In this document: one piece after another, positions 26,053 through 36,861 of the stretch
How the letters are laid out: every line of letters starts with the position of its first letter
How positions within the stretch are numbered: the stretch's first letter is position 1
Source: Dechloromonas hortensis
GTDB lineage: Bacteria > Pseudomonadota > Gammaproteobacteria > Burkholderiales > Rhodocyclaceae
Direction of reading: 5' to 3'
Length of the DNA stretch: 64,000 bases
Assembly: GCF_009469765.1 (NCBI RefSeq)
Contig: NZ_SSSQ01000007.1
Coordinates: forward strand, 1 to 64,000
The notes under the pieces: model-generated
What the model was told of the DNA's origin: nothing
Databases searched by the model: none
The model's input: only the letters and a program-made list of their open reading frames with translations
Made by a program: the position numbers and the translations under genes

Positions 26053-26619
26053 ATGCGCGGCATCCTTCTCCCGCTGCTCTGGATATTGTGCCTGGTTGGC
26101 GCGGCGGCCGCCGATGGACCGCCGGCGCTCGCCGACGAGGATGTTACGGTCGACTATCGGGCCGGCACCTATTTCGCCAGCCTCAGCCTGCGCGTCGCCG
26201 TGACGCCGGCCGTGGCGCTCGAGGTGCTGACCGACTTCGAGCACATGACCGCTTTCATGCCCAACCTGACGAGCAGCCGCCTCGTCTCGCGCAGCGCCAA
26301 CGTCTATCGGGTCATGCAGCACGGCAAGGCGGATTTCGGGCCATTTTCCTTCCCCTTTGAATCGGAGCGCCGGATCGAGCTGATGCCGGATGGCCGGATT
26401 CTGGCTCAGGCCTTGTCTGGCTCGACCAAGTCGATGCGCAGCGAACTGCACTATCAGGCGGCCGGCGGCGGGACGCGCATTGATTACAAGCTTGAAGTGG
26501 AGCCCGAGCGCTGGCTACCCTCGGTGTTGGGCGTCAATCTGATGCGCCATGAACTGGCCGAGCAGTTTTCGGCACTGGCCCGCGAGATGCTGCGGCGTCA
26601 GGCAAGCCGGCAAAAATAA
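26053..26619 (+). CDS. Exported SRPBCC/START-like protein, unknown function
   Basis: A 188-residue protein with a signal peptide (about 1-20, ending GAAAA-D) and a polyketide-cyclase/START-like fold: VDYRAGTYFASLSLRV, ALEVLTDFEHMTAFMP and a C-terminal amphipathic helix NLMRHELAEQFSALA. Such proteins bind hydrophobic ligands. It lies 14 bases after czcA and could be part of that transcript. TTG 26035 and GTG 26041 are in-frame alternatives; ATG 26053 gives the tightest signal peptide. A role in metal efflux is not implied by the family. Confidence 0.72.
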   Translation: MRGILLPLLWILCLVGAAAADGPPALADEDVTVDYRAGTYFASLSLRVAVTPAVALEVLTDFEHMTAFMPNLTSSRLVSRSANVYRVMQHGKADFGPFSFPFESERRIELMPDGRILAQALSGSTKSMRSELHYQAAGGGTRIDYKLEVEPERWLPSVLGVNLMRHELAEQFSALAREMLRRQASRQK

Positions 26620-26714
26620 CCCGCCGGGTGGCGGGTCAAGGTATGTCTAGGAGGAGTTGCCGGGCCATCATGCCGGCAAAGCCTGACCGGAATCTGACTG
26701 ACATAAATTTCGGC

Positions 26715-27089
26715 TCACGGCCAGAAGAGCACGCAGGCCCAGACTGCGGCGGCGTTGATCAGGCTCAAGAGTACCGCGGCGCTGCCCATGTCCTTGGCGC
26801 GCTTGGCCAGTTCGTGCTTTTCCGGCGAGGCCTTGTCGACCACCGCCTCGACCGCCGAATTGAGGATCTCGACGATCAGGACCAGGATGATGCTGCCGAC
26901 CAGCAAGGCGCGGTCGCCGCCGCTCCGGCCGAGGTAAAGGGCGAGCGGAATGGCGACGATGGCGAGCAGCACTTCCTCGCGAAAGGCGGCTTCGTTTTTC
27001 CAGGCGGCGCCGATGCCGTCGCGCGAATAGCCGAGCGCGTTCCACAGCCGAACGAGGCCGCTCTTGCCCTTGAACTCGGCGCTGCTCAT
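26715..27089 (-). CDS. dgkA: Diacylglycerol kinase
   Basis: A 124-residue integral membrane kinase that phosphorylates diacylglycerol to phosphatidic acid. It has three transmembrane helices and the family motif EILNSAVEAVVDK with the catalytic Glu residues, plus AKRAKDMGSAAV. Length equals the E. coli enzyme (about 122). The start overlaps the stop of the upstream unknown gene (ATGA), and both follow uvrA. It recycles diacylglycerol produced when phospholipid head groups are transferred to periplasmic glycans. Confidence 0.95.
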   Translation of the reverse strand: MSSAEFKGKSGLVRLWNALGYSRDGIGAAWKNEAAFREEVLLAIVAIPLALYLGRSGGDRALLVGSIILVLIVEILNSAVEAVVDKASPEKHELAKRAKDMGSAAVLLSLINAAAVWACVLFWP

Positions 27090-27640
27090 GCCTCGTTGGC
27101 GAACCAGGCTGTGTTCGGCGGGTAGAGGACGGCGATGCCGAAGCGGGCGCGGGTCATCGCGGCCGGGTTGATCAGGCCGATGCCCGGTTGCAGCGGCCGG
27201 TAGGGCACGACCGCCTGCTCGAACAGGTGGGTGGCGCGTGCCTTGCGTTCGGCGGCGCTGCCCGGGTCCTTGTTGTCGAGCCAGACCGGCAGCGTGTCGC
27301 CGCCTTCGAAGAAGAAATCGATCCGCATCCGCATCGAGTCCTCATCAACTTGGCCGGCCGGTGTCTCGGCGTCGGCGGCGAGCGCCTGCATGGCATCGGG
27401 CTTCCAGCCGGAGGGCAGGTAAGGCGTCAGGTCCATCGCCGTTTCGAACTCGACGCGGGCAATCGACGCCGGGTTGAAGACTTCGGTCGACTCGTGGCCG
27501 ACGATGATCAGGTTCGATTGCTTGAACCATTGGCCGGCGCGTTTCAGGCTGTCGAGGATGTCGCCGATCTGGGTCGGGTCGGTCTGGACGAAGCGGCGTT
27601 TGCGGTTGGCGGTCGTGACGATGGTGATGGCGAGCGACAT
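27086..27640 (-). CDS. Conserved protein of unknown function
   Basis: A 184-residue soluble protein without signal peptide or membrane helices. It reads as an alpha/beta domain starting MSLAITIVTTANRKRRFVQT, with an acidic middle and a C-terminus ending PPNTAWFANEA. I do not recognise a family. A GGGGAGA ribosome-binding site precedes the ATG. It sits 18 bases after uvrA and overlaps dgkA by four bases, so it is in the uvrA transcript and could fall under SOS control. Codon bias is normal for the window. Confidence 0.75.
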   Translation of the reverse strand: MSLAITIVTTANRKRRFVQTDPTQIGDILDSLKRAGQWFKQSNLIIVGHESTEVFNPASIARVEFETAMDLTPYLPSGWKPDAMQALAADAETPAGQVDEDSMRMRIDFFFEGGDTLPVWLDNKDPGSAAERKARATHLFEQAVVPYRPLQPGIGLINPAAMTRARFGIAVLYPPNTAWFANEA

Positions 27641-27658
27641 GGCGGTCTCCCCGGTGGG

Positions 27659-30478
<2,820 letters not shown>

Positions 30479-30543
30479 CGCTGTTCTGCTAGGGATTGGG
30501 AGAAGGGAACTATACGCAAAATAGCTGGATTTTGCACTGAAGA

Positions 30544-30559
30544 CTGTATGTCCATACAG
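30544..30559. promoter_or_regulatory. LexA (SOS) box
   Basis: CTGTATGTCCATACAG matches the CTGT-N8-ACAG core of the gammaproteobacterial/betaproteobacterial LexA site with near-perfect dyad symmetry. It lies 66 bases upstream of uvrA. On the uvrA strand a TATAGT -10 candidate lies between the box and the ATG, with a weak GTGCAA -35 17 bases further up. The rest of this 250-base divergent spacer to azlC shows no gene. Confidence 0.75.
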
Positions 30560-30728
30560 TTTTTATGGCGGCGCTCGGCCACGGTCGATTTTTTGCCCGT
30601 TCGCCCTGATTGCTGCGGTGAACCCGCGAAAAAAGGCAAAAACCGGAACGGCTAGATTTACCGCTGTATTTGTTCTCTCGCTGCCGGCCGGCGGTTAGCA
30701 TAGCGCCCTGTTTCTTTTCTACCCCGCC

Positions 30729-31433
30729 ATGCCATCATCCTCATCCTGTCGTACCGAATTCCTCGGTGGCGTTCGCGCCGAATTGCCGCTGCTGCTCGGC
30801 GTCGTGCCCTTCGGCCTGATCTTCGGCGTGCTCGGGCTGGCCGCTGGCTTGCCGGGCTGGGCCGTGGTGCTCAGTTCGTCGCTGATTTTCGGCGGCTCAT
30901 CGCAGATCGTCTTTGCCCAGTTGTTCGGCGCGGCGGCGCCGGGGGCGGTGATCGTGGCCACGGTGGGCGTCGTCAATCTGCGCCATGCCTTGTACAGCGC
31001 GGCGATCGCCGCCTATCTGAAGGCGCTGCCCTGGCGCTGGAAGTTGCTGTTGGCTTATCTGTTGACCGATGAGGCTTTTGCCGCGGGGATCGGCCGCCTG
31101 CGTGACGGGCCGGCGACAGCACAGCGTCACTGGTTCCTGTTCGGCGCCGGGTTTACGCTGTGGGCAGGCTGGCAATTGTCGACGCTGGCCGGCGTGCTGG
31201 TCGGGGCAGCGATACCGGCCGGCTGGTCGCTCGATTTCTCGGTGGCGCTGACCTTCATCGCCCTGTTGGTGTTGGGCGTCCATCGCCGCAGCGATGCCTG
31301 GGCGGCATTGGCAGCAGCGGCCACCGCCTTGCTGGCGCTCGGTCTGCCGCACAAGCTGGGGCTGCTGCTGGCGGCGGCGGTGGGCGTCGCCTGCGGCGTC
31401 TTGCTGCGCCGTTTCGATAAGGGGGCGGCATGA
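30729..31433 (+). CDS. azlC: AzlC-family branched-chain amino acid exporter, large subunit
   Basis: A 234-residue integral membrane protein. The family stretches LPLLLGVVPFGLIFGVLG and LIFGGSSQIVFAQL, and VVNLRHALYSAAIAAYL, are clear. AzlC and AzlD together export branched-chain amino acids or similar compounds. The stop overlaps azlD (ATGA). It is divergent from uvrA across a 250-base spacer; no close ribosome-binding site is seen before the ATG. Confidence 0.92.
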   Translation: MPSSSSCRTEFLGGVRAELPLLLGVVPFGLIFGVLGLAAGLPGWAVVLSSSLIFGGSSQIVFAQLFGAAAPGAVIVATVGVVNLRHALYSAAIAAYLKALPWRWKLLLAYLLTDEAFAAGIGRLRDGPATAQRHWFLFGAGFTLWAGWQLSTLAGVLVGAAIPAGWSLDFSVALTFIALLVLGVHRRSDAWAALAAAATALLALGLPHKLGLLLAAAVGVACGVLLRRFDKGAA

Positions 31434-31756
31434 GTACGGGCGGTTTGTTGCTGACCATGGCGGCCTGCGGCCTGGTCACTTTCCTGATCCGCTTCTCCTT
31501 CATCGCGGGCGGCCAGCGCCTGCCGGCCAGTCCGGCTTTTTCGCTATTCCTGCGTTACGTGCCGCCGGCCATTCTCGGGGCCTTGATCGCGCCGGAAATT
31601 TTCCCCGGCGGGCCGGTGCTGGTCGAAATCCCGGGCAATCCGCGCTGGTGGGCGACGCTGGTCGCCCTGGCCGTGGCGGCGGCCACGCGCAGCGTGCTGG
31701 CGACCATCGCGGCCGGCATGCTGGCGCTGTGGGGCGCCCAGGCCTGGCTGGCTTGA
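31430..31756 (+). CDS. azlD: AzlD-family exporter small subunit
   Basis: A 108-residue membrane protein with about four helices and the typical AzlD motifs TFLIRFSFI and LRYVPPAILGALIAPEI. It is coupled to azlC by a four-base overlap. Together they would form the two-part exporter. Confidence 0.92.
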   Translation: MSTGGLLLTMAACGLVTFLIRFSFIAGGQRLPASPAFSLFLRYVPPAILGALIAPEIFPGGPVLVEIPGNPRWWATLVALAVAAATRSVLATIAAGMLALWGAQAWLA

Positions 31757-31814
31757 GGGGCGGAGAGGGCGAGGAGGGCGGGGCAAACCTGCTAATATTC
31801 TCGCCTTCGCTGCG

Positions 31815-33044
31815 ATGCAACAAACACCAAACATAATGTCTGCCCCAACCGATCGCATGAGTCCCGAGGAACGCCGCGCCGGCGCCTCGCTGGCCTCCAT
31901 CTTCGCCCTGCGCATGCTCGGGCTGTTCCTGATCCTGCCGGTGTTTTCTGTTTACGCGAAAACCCTGCCCGGAGGCGACAACCTGGCGCTGGTCGGTTTC
32001 GCGCTCGGTGCCTACGGCCTGACCCAGGCCGTTTTCCAGATCCCCTACGGCATCGCCTCCGACATCTGGGGGCGCAAGCCGGTCATCGTCATCGGCCTGC
32101 TGATCTTTGCCTTCGGCAGCTTTGTCGCCGCCTGGGCGCCGGACATGAACTGGATCATCGTCGGCCGCGTGCTGCAGGGCGCCGGTGCCATTTCCGCCGC
32201 GGTCACCGCGCTTGCCGCCGACCTGACGCGCGAGGAACATCGGACCAAGGTGATGGCGATGATCGGTTCCTCGATCGGCCTCGTCTTTGCGCTGTCGCTG
32301 GTCGGCGCGCCGCTGCTCTATGGCTGGATCGGCATGGGTGGCCTGTTCTGTCTGACCGGTGGCCTGGCCCTGGCTGCCATCGGGCTGCTGCTCAAGGCCG
32401 TGCCGGCGGCGCCGGGGCCGCAGGGCCACGCCAAGCTGCCTTTGCGCCAGGTGCTGTTCGACGCCAACTTGCTACGCCTGAATCTCGGTATCTTCGTGCT
32501 GCACATGGTGCAGATGGCGATGTTCGTCGTGCTGCCGCACGCCCTGGTCAGTCATGGCGGGCTGGCCGCGGCGGAGCACTGGAAGGTCTATCTGCCGGCG
32601 GTACTCGTCTCCTTCGCAGTGATGGTGCCGGCGATCATCGCCGCCGAGCGCAAGGACAAGATGCGGCCGATCTTCCTCGCCGCCGTCGCCCTGCTGATCG
32701 CCGTCCAGGTTGGGCTGTTTTTCTTCAGCGCCAGCTTGTGGACGCTGGCGCTGTGGCTGCTGCTTTTCTTCGTTGCCTTCAACGTGCTCGAAGCGACGCT
32801 GCCGTCGCTGGTTTCGCGGACCGCGCCGCCCGCCGCCAAGGGTGCGGCGCTCGGGGTTTACAACACGACGCAGGCAATCGGACTCTTTATTGGTGGTGCG
32901 GTCGGTGGCTATGTGGCGCAAAATTTCGGCGATAATGCCGTTTTTGCTGCCTGCGCCGGGCTGGCTTTGCTCTGGCTGGCGGTAGCGAACTCGATGAATT
33001 TTCCGCAACGGCGCCAGACCGCCGCTGCGACTCAAACAGCTTAG
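31815..33044 (+). CDS. Major facilitator superfamily transporter
   Basis: A 409-residue carrier with 12 predicted helices. It has the MFS motif A region YGIASDIWGRKPVIVIG between helices 2 and 3 and resembles the DHA1/YajR-like drug exporter set. Start codons at 31815, 31836 and 31857 are all in frame; the third begins directly before the conserved SPEERRAGASL, and none has a good ribosome-binding site. It is followed 12 bases later by ssb, an arrangement common in betaproteobacteria. The substrate is unknown. Confidence 0.85.
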   Translation: MQQTPNIMSAPTDRMSPEERRAGASLASIFALRMLGLFLILPVFSVYAKTLPGGDNLALVGFALGAYGLTQAVFQIPYGIASDIWGRKPVIVIGLLIFAFGSFVAAWAPDMNWIIVGRVLQGAGAISAAVTALAADLTREEHRTKVMAMIGSSIGLVFALSLVGAPLLYGWIGMGGLFCLTGGLALAAIGLLLKAVPAAPGPQGHAKLPLRQVLFDANLLRLNLGIFVLHMVQMAMFVVLPHALVSHGGLAAAEHWKVYLPAVLVSFAVMVPAIIAAERKDKMRPIFLAAVALLIAVQVGLFFFSASLWTLALWLLLFFVAFNVLEATLPSLVSRTAPPAAKGAALGVYNTTQAIGLFIGGAVGGYVAQNFGDNAVFAACAGLALLWLAVANSMNFPQRRQTAAATQTA

Positions 33045-33056
33045 GAGAGATAGGGT

Positions 33057-33527
33057 ATGGCATCGGTAAACAAGGTGATTCTCGTCGGCAATCTGGGCCG
33101 CGACCCGGAAGTGCGCTACACCGCCAGCGGCGATGCGATGTGCAACCTGAGCGTGGCGACGACCGACAACTGGCGCGACAAGGCCAGCGGCGAGCGCAAG
33201 GAAGTGACCGAATGGCACCGCGTTTCCTTCTTCGGCAAGACCGCCGAAGTCTGTGGCCAGTACCTGAAGAAAGGCTCGCAGATCTACGTCGAAGGCAGCC
33301 TGCGGACCCGCAAATGGACGGACAAGGACGGCGTTGAGAAATACACCACCGAAATCCGCGGCGACGCCATGCAGATGCTGGGCGGCCGTCAGGGCATGGG
33401 TGCCCCGGCGGGCGGCGGCGGTGGTGGTGGCGGTTACGACAACGAGCCGACCGATTACGCGCCGGCGCCGGCCAAGAACAAGCCGAAGCCTTCGTTCGAC
33501 GATCTGGGCGACGATATCCCGTTCTAA
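33057..33527 (+). CDS. ssb: Single-stranded DNA-binding protein
   Basis: A 156-residue SSB. The OB-fold (about 1-110) starts [20 protein letters not shown] and includes the conserved [16 protein letters not shown] glycine-rich linker leads to the acidic tip DLGDDIPF, which recruits repair and replication partners. The ribosome-binding site AGGAGA is strong. A terminator follows 29 bases after the stop. Confidence 0.98.
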   Translation: MASVNKVILVGNLGRDPEVRYTASGDAMCNLSVATTDNWRDKASGERKEVTEWHRVSFFGKTAEVCGQYLKKGSQIYVEGSLRTRKWTDKDGVEKYTTEIRGDAMQMLGGRQGMGAPAGGGGGGGGYDNEPTDYAPAPAKNKPKPSFDDLGDDIPF

Positions 33528-33556
33528 GCCGATGCGGCTTGGCCAAGTCTGACAAG

Positions 33557-33582
33557 AACGCCCTGTAAAACAGGGCGTTTTT
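33557..33582 (+). terminator. Rho-independent terminator of ssb
   Basis: AACGCCCTG pairs with CAGGGCGTT across a five-base TAAAA loop and is followed by T residues. It also lies just past the convergent DUF2721 gene end. Confidence 0.88.
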
Positions 33583-33601
33583 CATTGTGCCGGCTGCTTG
33601 C

Positions 33602-34021
33602 CTAGCGGCTCCCGGCGCTGACGGCCAGATAGATCTCGCGGAGCAGTAGCGACAGCGCGGCGATCATCGAGGTCATGGCGAAGATGAAGAAAGTGGCGAC
33701 CAGGCGAGCCAGGTCCATCGCCATCAGCGCCCCGAGGAAGGCGCCGCCGACCACCAGGCAGACGGCCAGCGCCGCGATTACCGCAAAGAGGATGGCCAGA
33801 TAGATCAGGTGGCGGCGGCGGGCCAGTTGCTGGAGTTCTTCGAGATCCTCGGCCGCCTTGTTGCCCCGGTTGTTCCGTTCGCCGAGTACGCGCCGCCGGT
33901 CGACAATGCGCCCGAGGCGGGCATTCATCGCACCGATCAGCGTCGAGATGGCCGTCAGCAGGAAAACCGGGGCGACGGACAACTGGATGACGTGCGTAAT
34001 GTCGGTGAGATGGGATTCCAT
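33602..34021 (-). CDS. DUF2721 membrane protein
   Basis: A 139-residue membrane protein with three hydrophobic helices: one near the N-terminus (about 12-32) and two in the C-terminal half (about 75-97 and 103-125). The family motif ISTLIGAMNARLGRIVDR and the charged linker before RRRHLIYLAILF match DUF2721 proteins. Function is unknown. It stands alone, convergent with ssb. Confidence 0.85.
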   Translation of the reverse strand: MESHLTDITHVIQLSVAPVFLLTAISTLIGAMNARLGRIVDRRRVLGERNNRGNKAAEDLEELQQLARRRHLIYLAILFAVIAALAVCLVVGGAFLGALMAMDLARLVATFFIFAMTSMIAALSLLLREIYLAVSAGSR

Positions 34022-34121
34022 GCGTTGAATTTTCCAGTGCTGAATGGGTGAGGGAGTGGCCGGTCTGGGTCGGACCGGTCGACTCTGCTAAAGTCTTGGC
34101 CTCATTTTAGGATTACTCGCG

Positions 34122-34304
34122 ATGAAGCAAGCAAAAAAGAGAACAACTTACCCGAACGCCTCGATGTCTCCGGAAACCGACGCCATCATTGATGCCGAGA
34201 TCGAGCAGCAGGGTTACAGCAACAACCCGCAGGCGATGAAGGAATTCGGGGACTACCTGACCCGGGCCCTGAACTTCGAGCGCAAGCGTCGGCACGGCAA
34301 ATAA
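34122..34304 (+). CDS. Small hypothetical protein
   Basis: A 60-residue, highly charged soluble protein with a central segment PETDAIIDAEIEQQGYSNNP and a basic end RKRRHGK. I do not recognise it. Support comes from TTAGGA eight bases before the ATG, normal codon use, a TAAAGT -10 candidate further up, and a GC-rich imperfect hairpin after the stop. The helical pattern resembles the small ribbon-helix-helix type, but this is not established. Confidence 0.55.
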   Translation: MKQAKKRTTYPNASMSPETDAIIDAEIEQQGYSNNPQAMKEFGDYLTRALNFERKRRHGK

Positions 34305-34420
34305 GCCTTGCCGGCGCGGCCGGGACAACTGCTCGAACCCGGCCGGCATTTGCGTTTATTTACGCCACCCGGGGCAGCTTTCGCTGAGCATCACGCTGAG
34401 GTCCGCTTAGAATTCCGCCG

Positions 34421-35263
34421 ATGCCGATTGCTCAAACCTCGCCCGAGCAGCGCGCCCTGAACTGGGCGCTGGCTGCCTCGCTGGCGATCCACCTGCTGAT
34501 CCTGTTCGTTCCCCGGCACGAGCCGTCCGCCCAGCCGGCGGCAGCGTCGCGTCTGGAAGCGCGCCTCGGGCCGGTGCGCCAGCCAACGGCAGAAACGCCG
34601 GCGCCGCCGGTGCCGGCCAACCTCCAGCCGAGGTCGGCGAGCAAGGCCGCCAAGCCGGCTCCGCGGCCACGCATGATGACCGTCGACAAGTCGCGTGGGC
34701 CGGCGGTGGCGGCAGCGCCGAAATGGACGGCGGCACAGAAGGCGGAGATGGATGGCTTTCTCAACGAGCTGGCCGGTCAGGCTCAAGCCACCCCGAAGCC
34801 GACGCTGGCCCAGCGCTCGCTGGCCATGGCGCGCGAGCAGGGCCGGCAGATGGCGGCACAGGACGAGGCCGGCGAGGCGATGCTGGAGCGGCGTCCGAAC
34901 GGCCCGCCGCCCGACCCCTTCAGCCTGGAAATGTACATGGACGGCCTGGTCCGCCGCCTCAACCGGAGCGCCGCTTTCGTCAAGAACGATCCGCGCAGCA
35001 AGGGCGTTCGCTCGGCGGCGGTGCAGTTCAGGCTCAATCCGGATGGTTCGCTGAAATCCTTCGTCGTGCTGAATGCTGGCGATCAGGCCGAGGAAATCGC
35101 TTTCATCAAGTCGGTGATCGAGCGTTCGCTGCCGTTCTCACCCTTCCCGCCGGATATCGACAAGGCCGCCCGCTCGCTGGGGGTGACCATCTGCATCCAG
35201 CCGGGCAGCGGCGGTGGCAGCGGCCTCGGCTTTTCCCGGATGAGCGGCAGCCGCTGCCGCTAA
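34421..35263 (+). CDS. TonB-like energy transducer
   Basis: A 280-residue protein with an N-terminal signal anchor (about 13-29, LAASLAIHLLILFV, with the His typical of TonB), a Pro/Ala/Lys-rich spacer (about 35-95), a helical segment and a C-terminal beta domain (about 170-262) with VQFRLNPDGSLKSFVVLN. This order is that of TonB/TolA proteins that transmit proton-motive force to outer-membrane receptors. No exbB, exbD or TonB-dependent receptor is close by, and the C-terminal domain is divergent, so TolA-like function is also possible. Confidence 0.7.
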   Translation: MPIAQTSPEQRALNWALAASLAIHLLILFVPRHEPSAQPAAASRLEARLGPVRQPTAETPAPPVPANLQPRSASKAAKPAPRPRMMTVDKSRGPAVAAAPKWTAAQKAEMDGFLNELAGQAQATPKPTLAQRSLAMAREQGRQMAAQDEAGEAMLERRPNGPPPDPFSLEMYMDGLVRRLNRSAAFVKNDPRSKGVRSAAVQFRLNPDGSLKSFVVLNAGDQAEEIAFIKSVIERSLPFSPFPPDIDKAARSLGVTICIQPGSGGGSGLGFSRMSGSRCR

Positions 35264-35269
35264 GCGGGT

Positions 35270-35716
35270 CTATTCCTTGAAGGCCTTGTGGCAGGTACGG
35301 CAACTGTCATGCACCGCTTCGTAGGCCGCCTTGACCTCCTTCTCGTCGCGGCGCTCGGCGGCTTGCAGCAATTTGTCGGTGGCCTTTAAAAAGGCCTGGC
35401 GATCGGCTTCGAAACGTTCCGGCTCGCTCCAGACGCGGGCCGTGGCATGGGTCGGCGGGTAGTTGGTATCGGCGCCGAAATATTGCCAGGGGCCATCCTT
35501 GGCCGCGGCCAGCGCCTTGGCATGGGTGAGGAACTTGTCGGCCTCGTAGCGATCGTCGCGCAACTGCTTGCCCATCGGTTCGAAGGCTTTCAGGATGGTC
35601 GCAAAGGCGGCGCGCCGATGTTTGACCGGCTGCCCGGGGCGGGTGTCTTCGGGCTCGCCGCAGGCGGCCAGGGCAAGCGGGAGAAGGGCGGCAATCAGCA
35701 GGGGCAGGCGGCGCAT
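35270..35716 (-). CDS. Cytochrome c-prime family lipoprotein
   Basis: A 148-residue periplasmic heme protein. A lipoprotein signal (MRRLPLLIAALLPLALAAC, Cys19) is followed by a four-helix bundle and a C-terminal heme site CRTCH. A C-terminal CxxCH on a helical bundle defines the cytochrome c-prime/c556 class, which handles gases such as NO or transfers electrons. The frame is open further upstream, but ATG 35716 gives the lipobox. It is convergent with the TonB-like gene, with six bases between stops. Confidence 0.88.
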   Translation of the reverse strand: MRRLPLLIAALLPLALAACGEPEDTRPGQPVKHRRAAFATILKAFEPMGKQLRDDRYEADKFLTHAKALAAAKDGPWQYFGADTNYPPTHATARVWSEPERFEADRQAFLKATDKLLQAAERRDEKEVKAAYEAVHDSCRTCHKAFKE

Positions 35717-35925
35717 CGGGCAGTCCGGAAATTCGAGAGCGTCGATTATCGGCCATCTTGGCGGCGGCCGGCAGCTTGTCTGCACGACAGCCGCACGTCC
35801 TGGGGCGGGCTGGTTGTAAAATAAGCTCGTTTTGTTTGCGGCGTGCCGTGCCCTGCCCGGTAGACCGCTTTTGCGACGATATTTCCGGCCTTGCTGCACT
35901 GCTGCAGCCGACCAAGGATAAAAGC

Positions 35926-36774
35926 ATGTCCAATGCCATCACCTTCAAGATTCTCGAAGACATTGCCAAGGATCTTTCCGGCGACGAGATTACTTTTCCG
36001 ACCTTCCTCGACATCACCTTCCAGGTGCGTTCGGCGCTCAAGGATCCGAATCTGAGCATCGAGCAACTGGCCAAGCTGGTCGGGGCCGAGCCGCTAATGA
36101 GCGCCAAGATCATCCGGATGTCCAATTCGGTGGCGTTGAATCCGTCCGGTCGCGAGATTGCCGACGTCAAGAACGCGATTGTCCGGGTCGGCATGGAAGC
36201 GGTACGCACGGTGTCCTTTGCCGTGGCCATGGAACAACTGCTGAAGTCGAAGCAGATGCATGCTTTCGAAGGCATTTCGAAGAAGCTGTGGGAGCACACC
36301 TCGCATGTCGCCGCGCTGTGCCGCGTGCTGGCCCGCAAGGTTGCCAAGATCAACGGTGACGAGGCGATGTTCGCCGGCCTGGTGCATGATCTCGGCGTTT
36401 TCTACCTGATGTCGCGCGCCGCCAATTTCCCTGAACTGGTCAATGACAAGGTCGAACTGCACGCCTTGCTCGTTGACTGGCACGACAACATCGGCCATGC
36501 GCTGCTCTCGGCGCTCGGCCAGCCGGAATCGGTGCTGAAGGCAGTGCAGGAACACGAGACCGACCGCGAGATCGGCGAAATCAAGTCGCTGTCCGACGTC
36601 CTTTACGTCGCCAACAAGATTGCCAACCGTTCGGCGAGCTGGCGCGATCCGGAACTCGATGGCGCGGTCGACACCTCGATACTCGATGAAATCTTCGACG
36701 CCGAAACGCTGGCCGAGATCATCGAGGAATCCGAAGAAGAAGTGCAGTCGCTGAAGTCAGCGCTGGGTGGCTGA
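35926..36774 (+). CDS. HDOD-domain signalling protein
   Basis: A 282-residue soluble protein. The HDOD domain (about 20-220) has the conserved patterns AKIIRMSNS, IVRVGMEAVR and LVHDLGVFYLMS. HDOD proteins are HD-like domains, often lacking catalysis, that act as regulatory scaffolds in stress or c-di-GMP networks. AAGGATAAAAGC before the ATG is an acceptable ribosome-binding site. An acidic C-terminal helix (SEEEVQSLKS) ends the protein. Confidence 0.88.
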   Translation: MSNAITFKILEDIAKDLSGDEITFPTFLDITFQVRSALKDPNLSIEQLAKLVGAEPLMSAKIIRMSNSVALNPSGREIADVKNAIVRVGMEAVRTVSFAVAMEQLLKSKQMHAFEGISKKLWEHTSHVAALCRVLARKVAKINGDEAMFAGLVHDLGVFYLMSRAANFPELVNDKVELHALLVDWHDNIGHALLSALGQPESVLKAVQEHETDREIGEIKSLSDVLYVANKIANRSASWRDPELDGAVDTSILDEIFDAETLAEIIEESEEEVQSLKSALGG

Positions 36775-36861
36775 TGGCTGGGGGGCCGTCAGCCGATTGG
36801 CGGCAGCAGCAGATACGATTTCCAGAGCGGTTTTCAAGCCGCCGGGGTTTCAGGGGTAAGC

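Noticed and set aside
26620-26714. Hairpins CCCGCC/GGCGGG and TTGCCGG/CCGGCAA between the SRPBCC gene and dgkA as terminators
   Set aside because: Neither is followed by a T run on the relevant strand.
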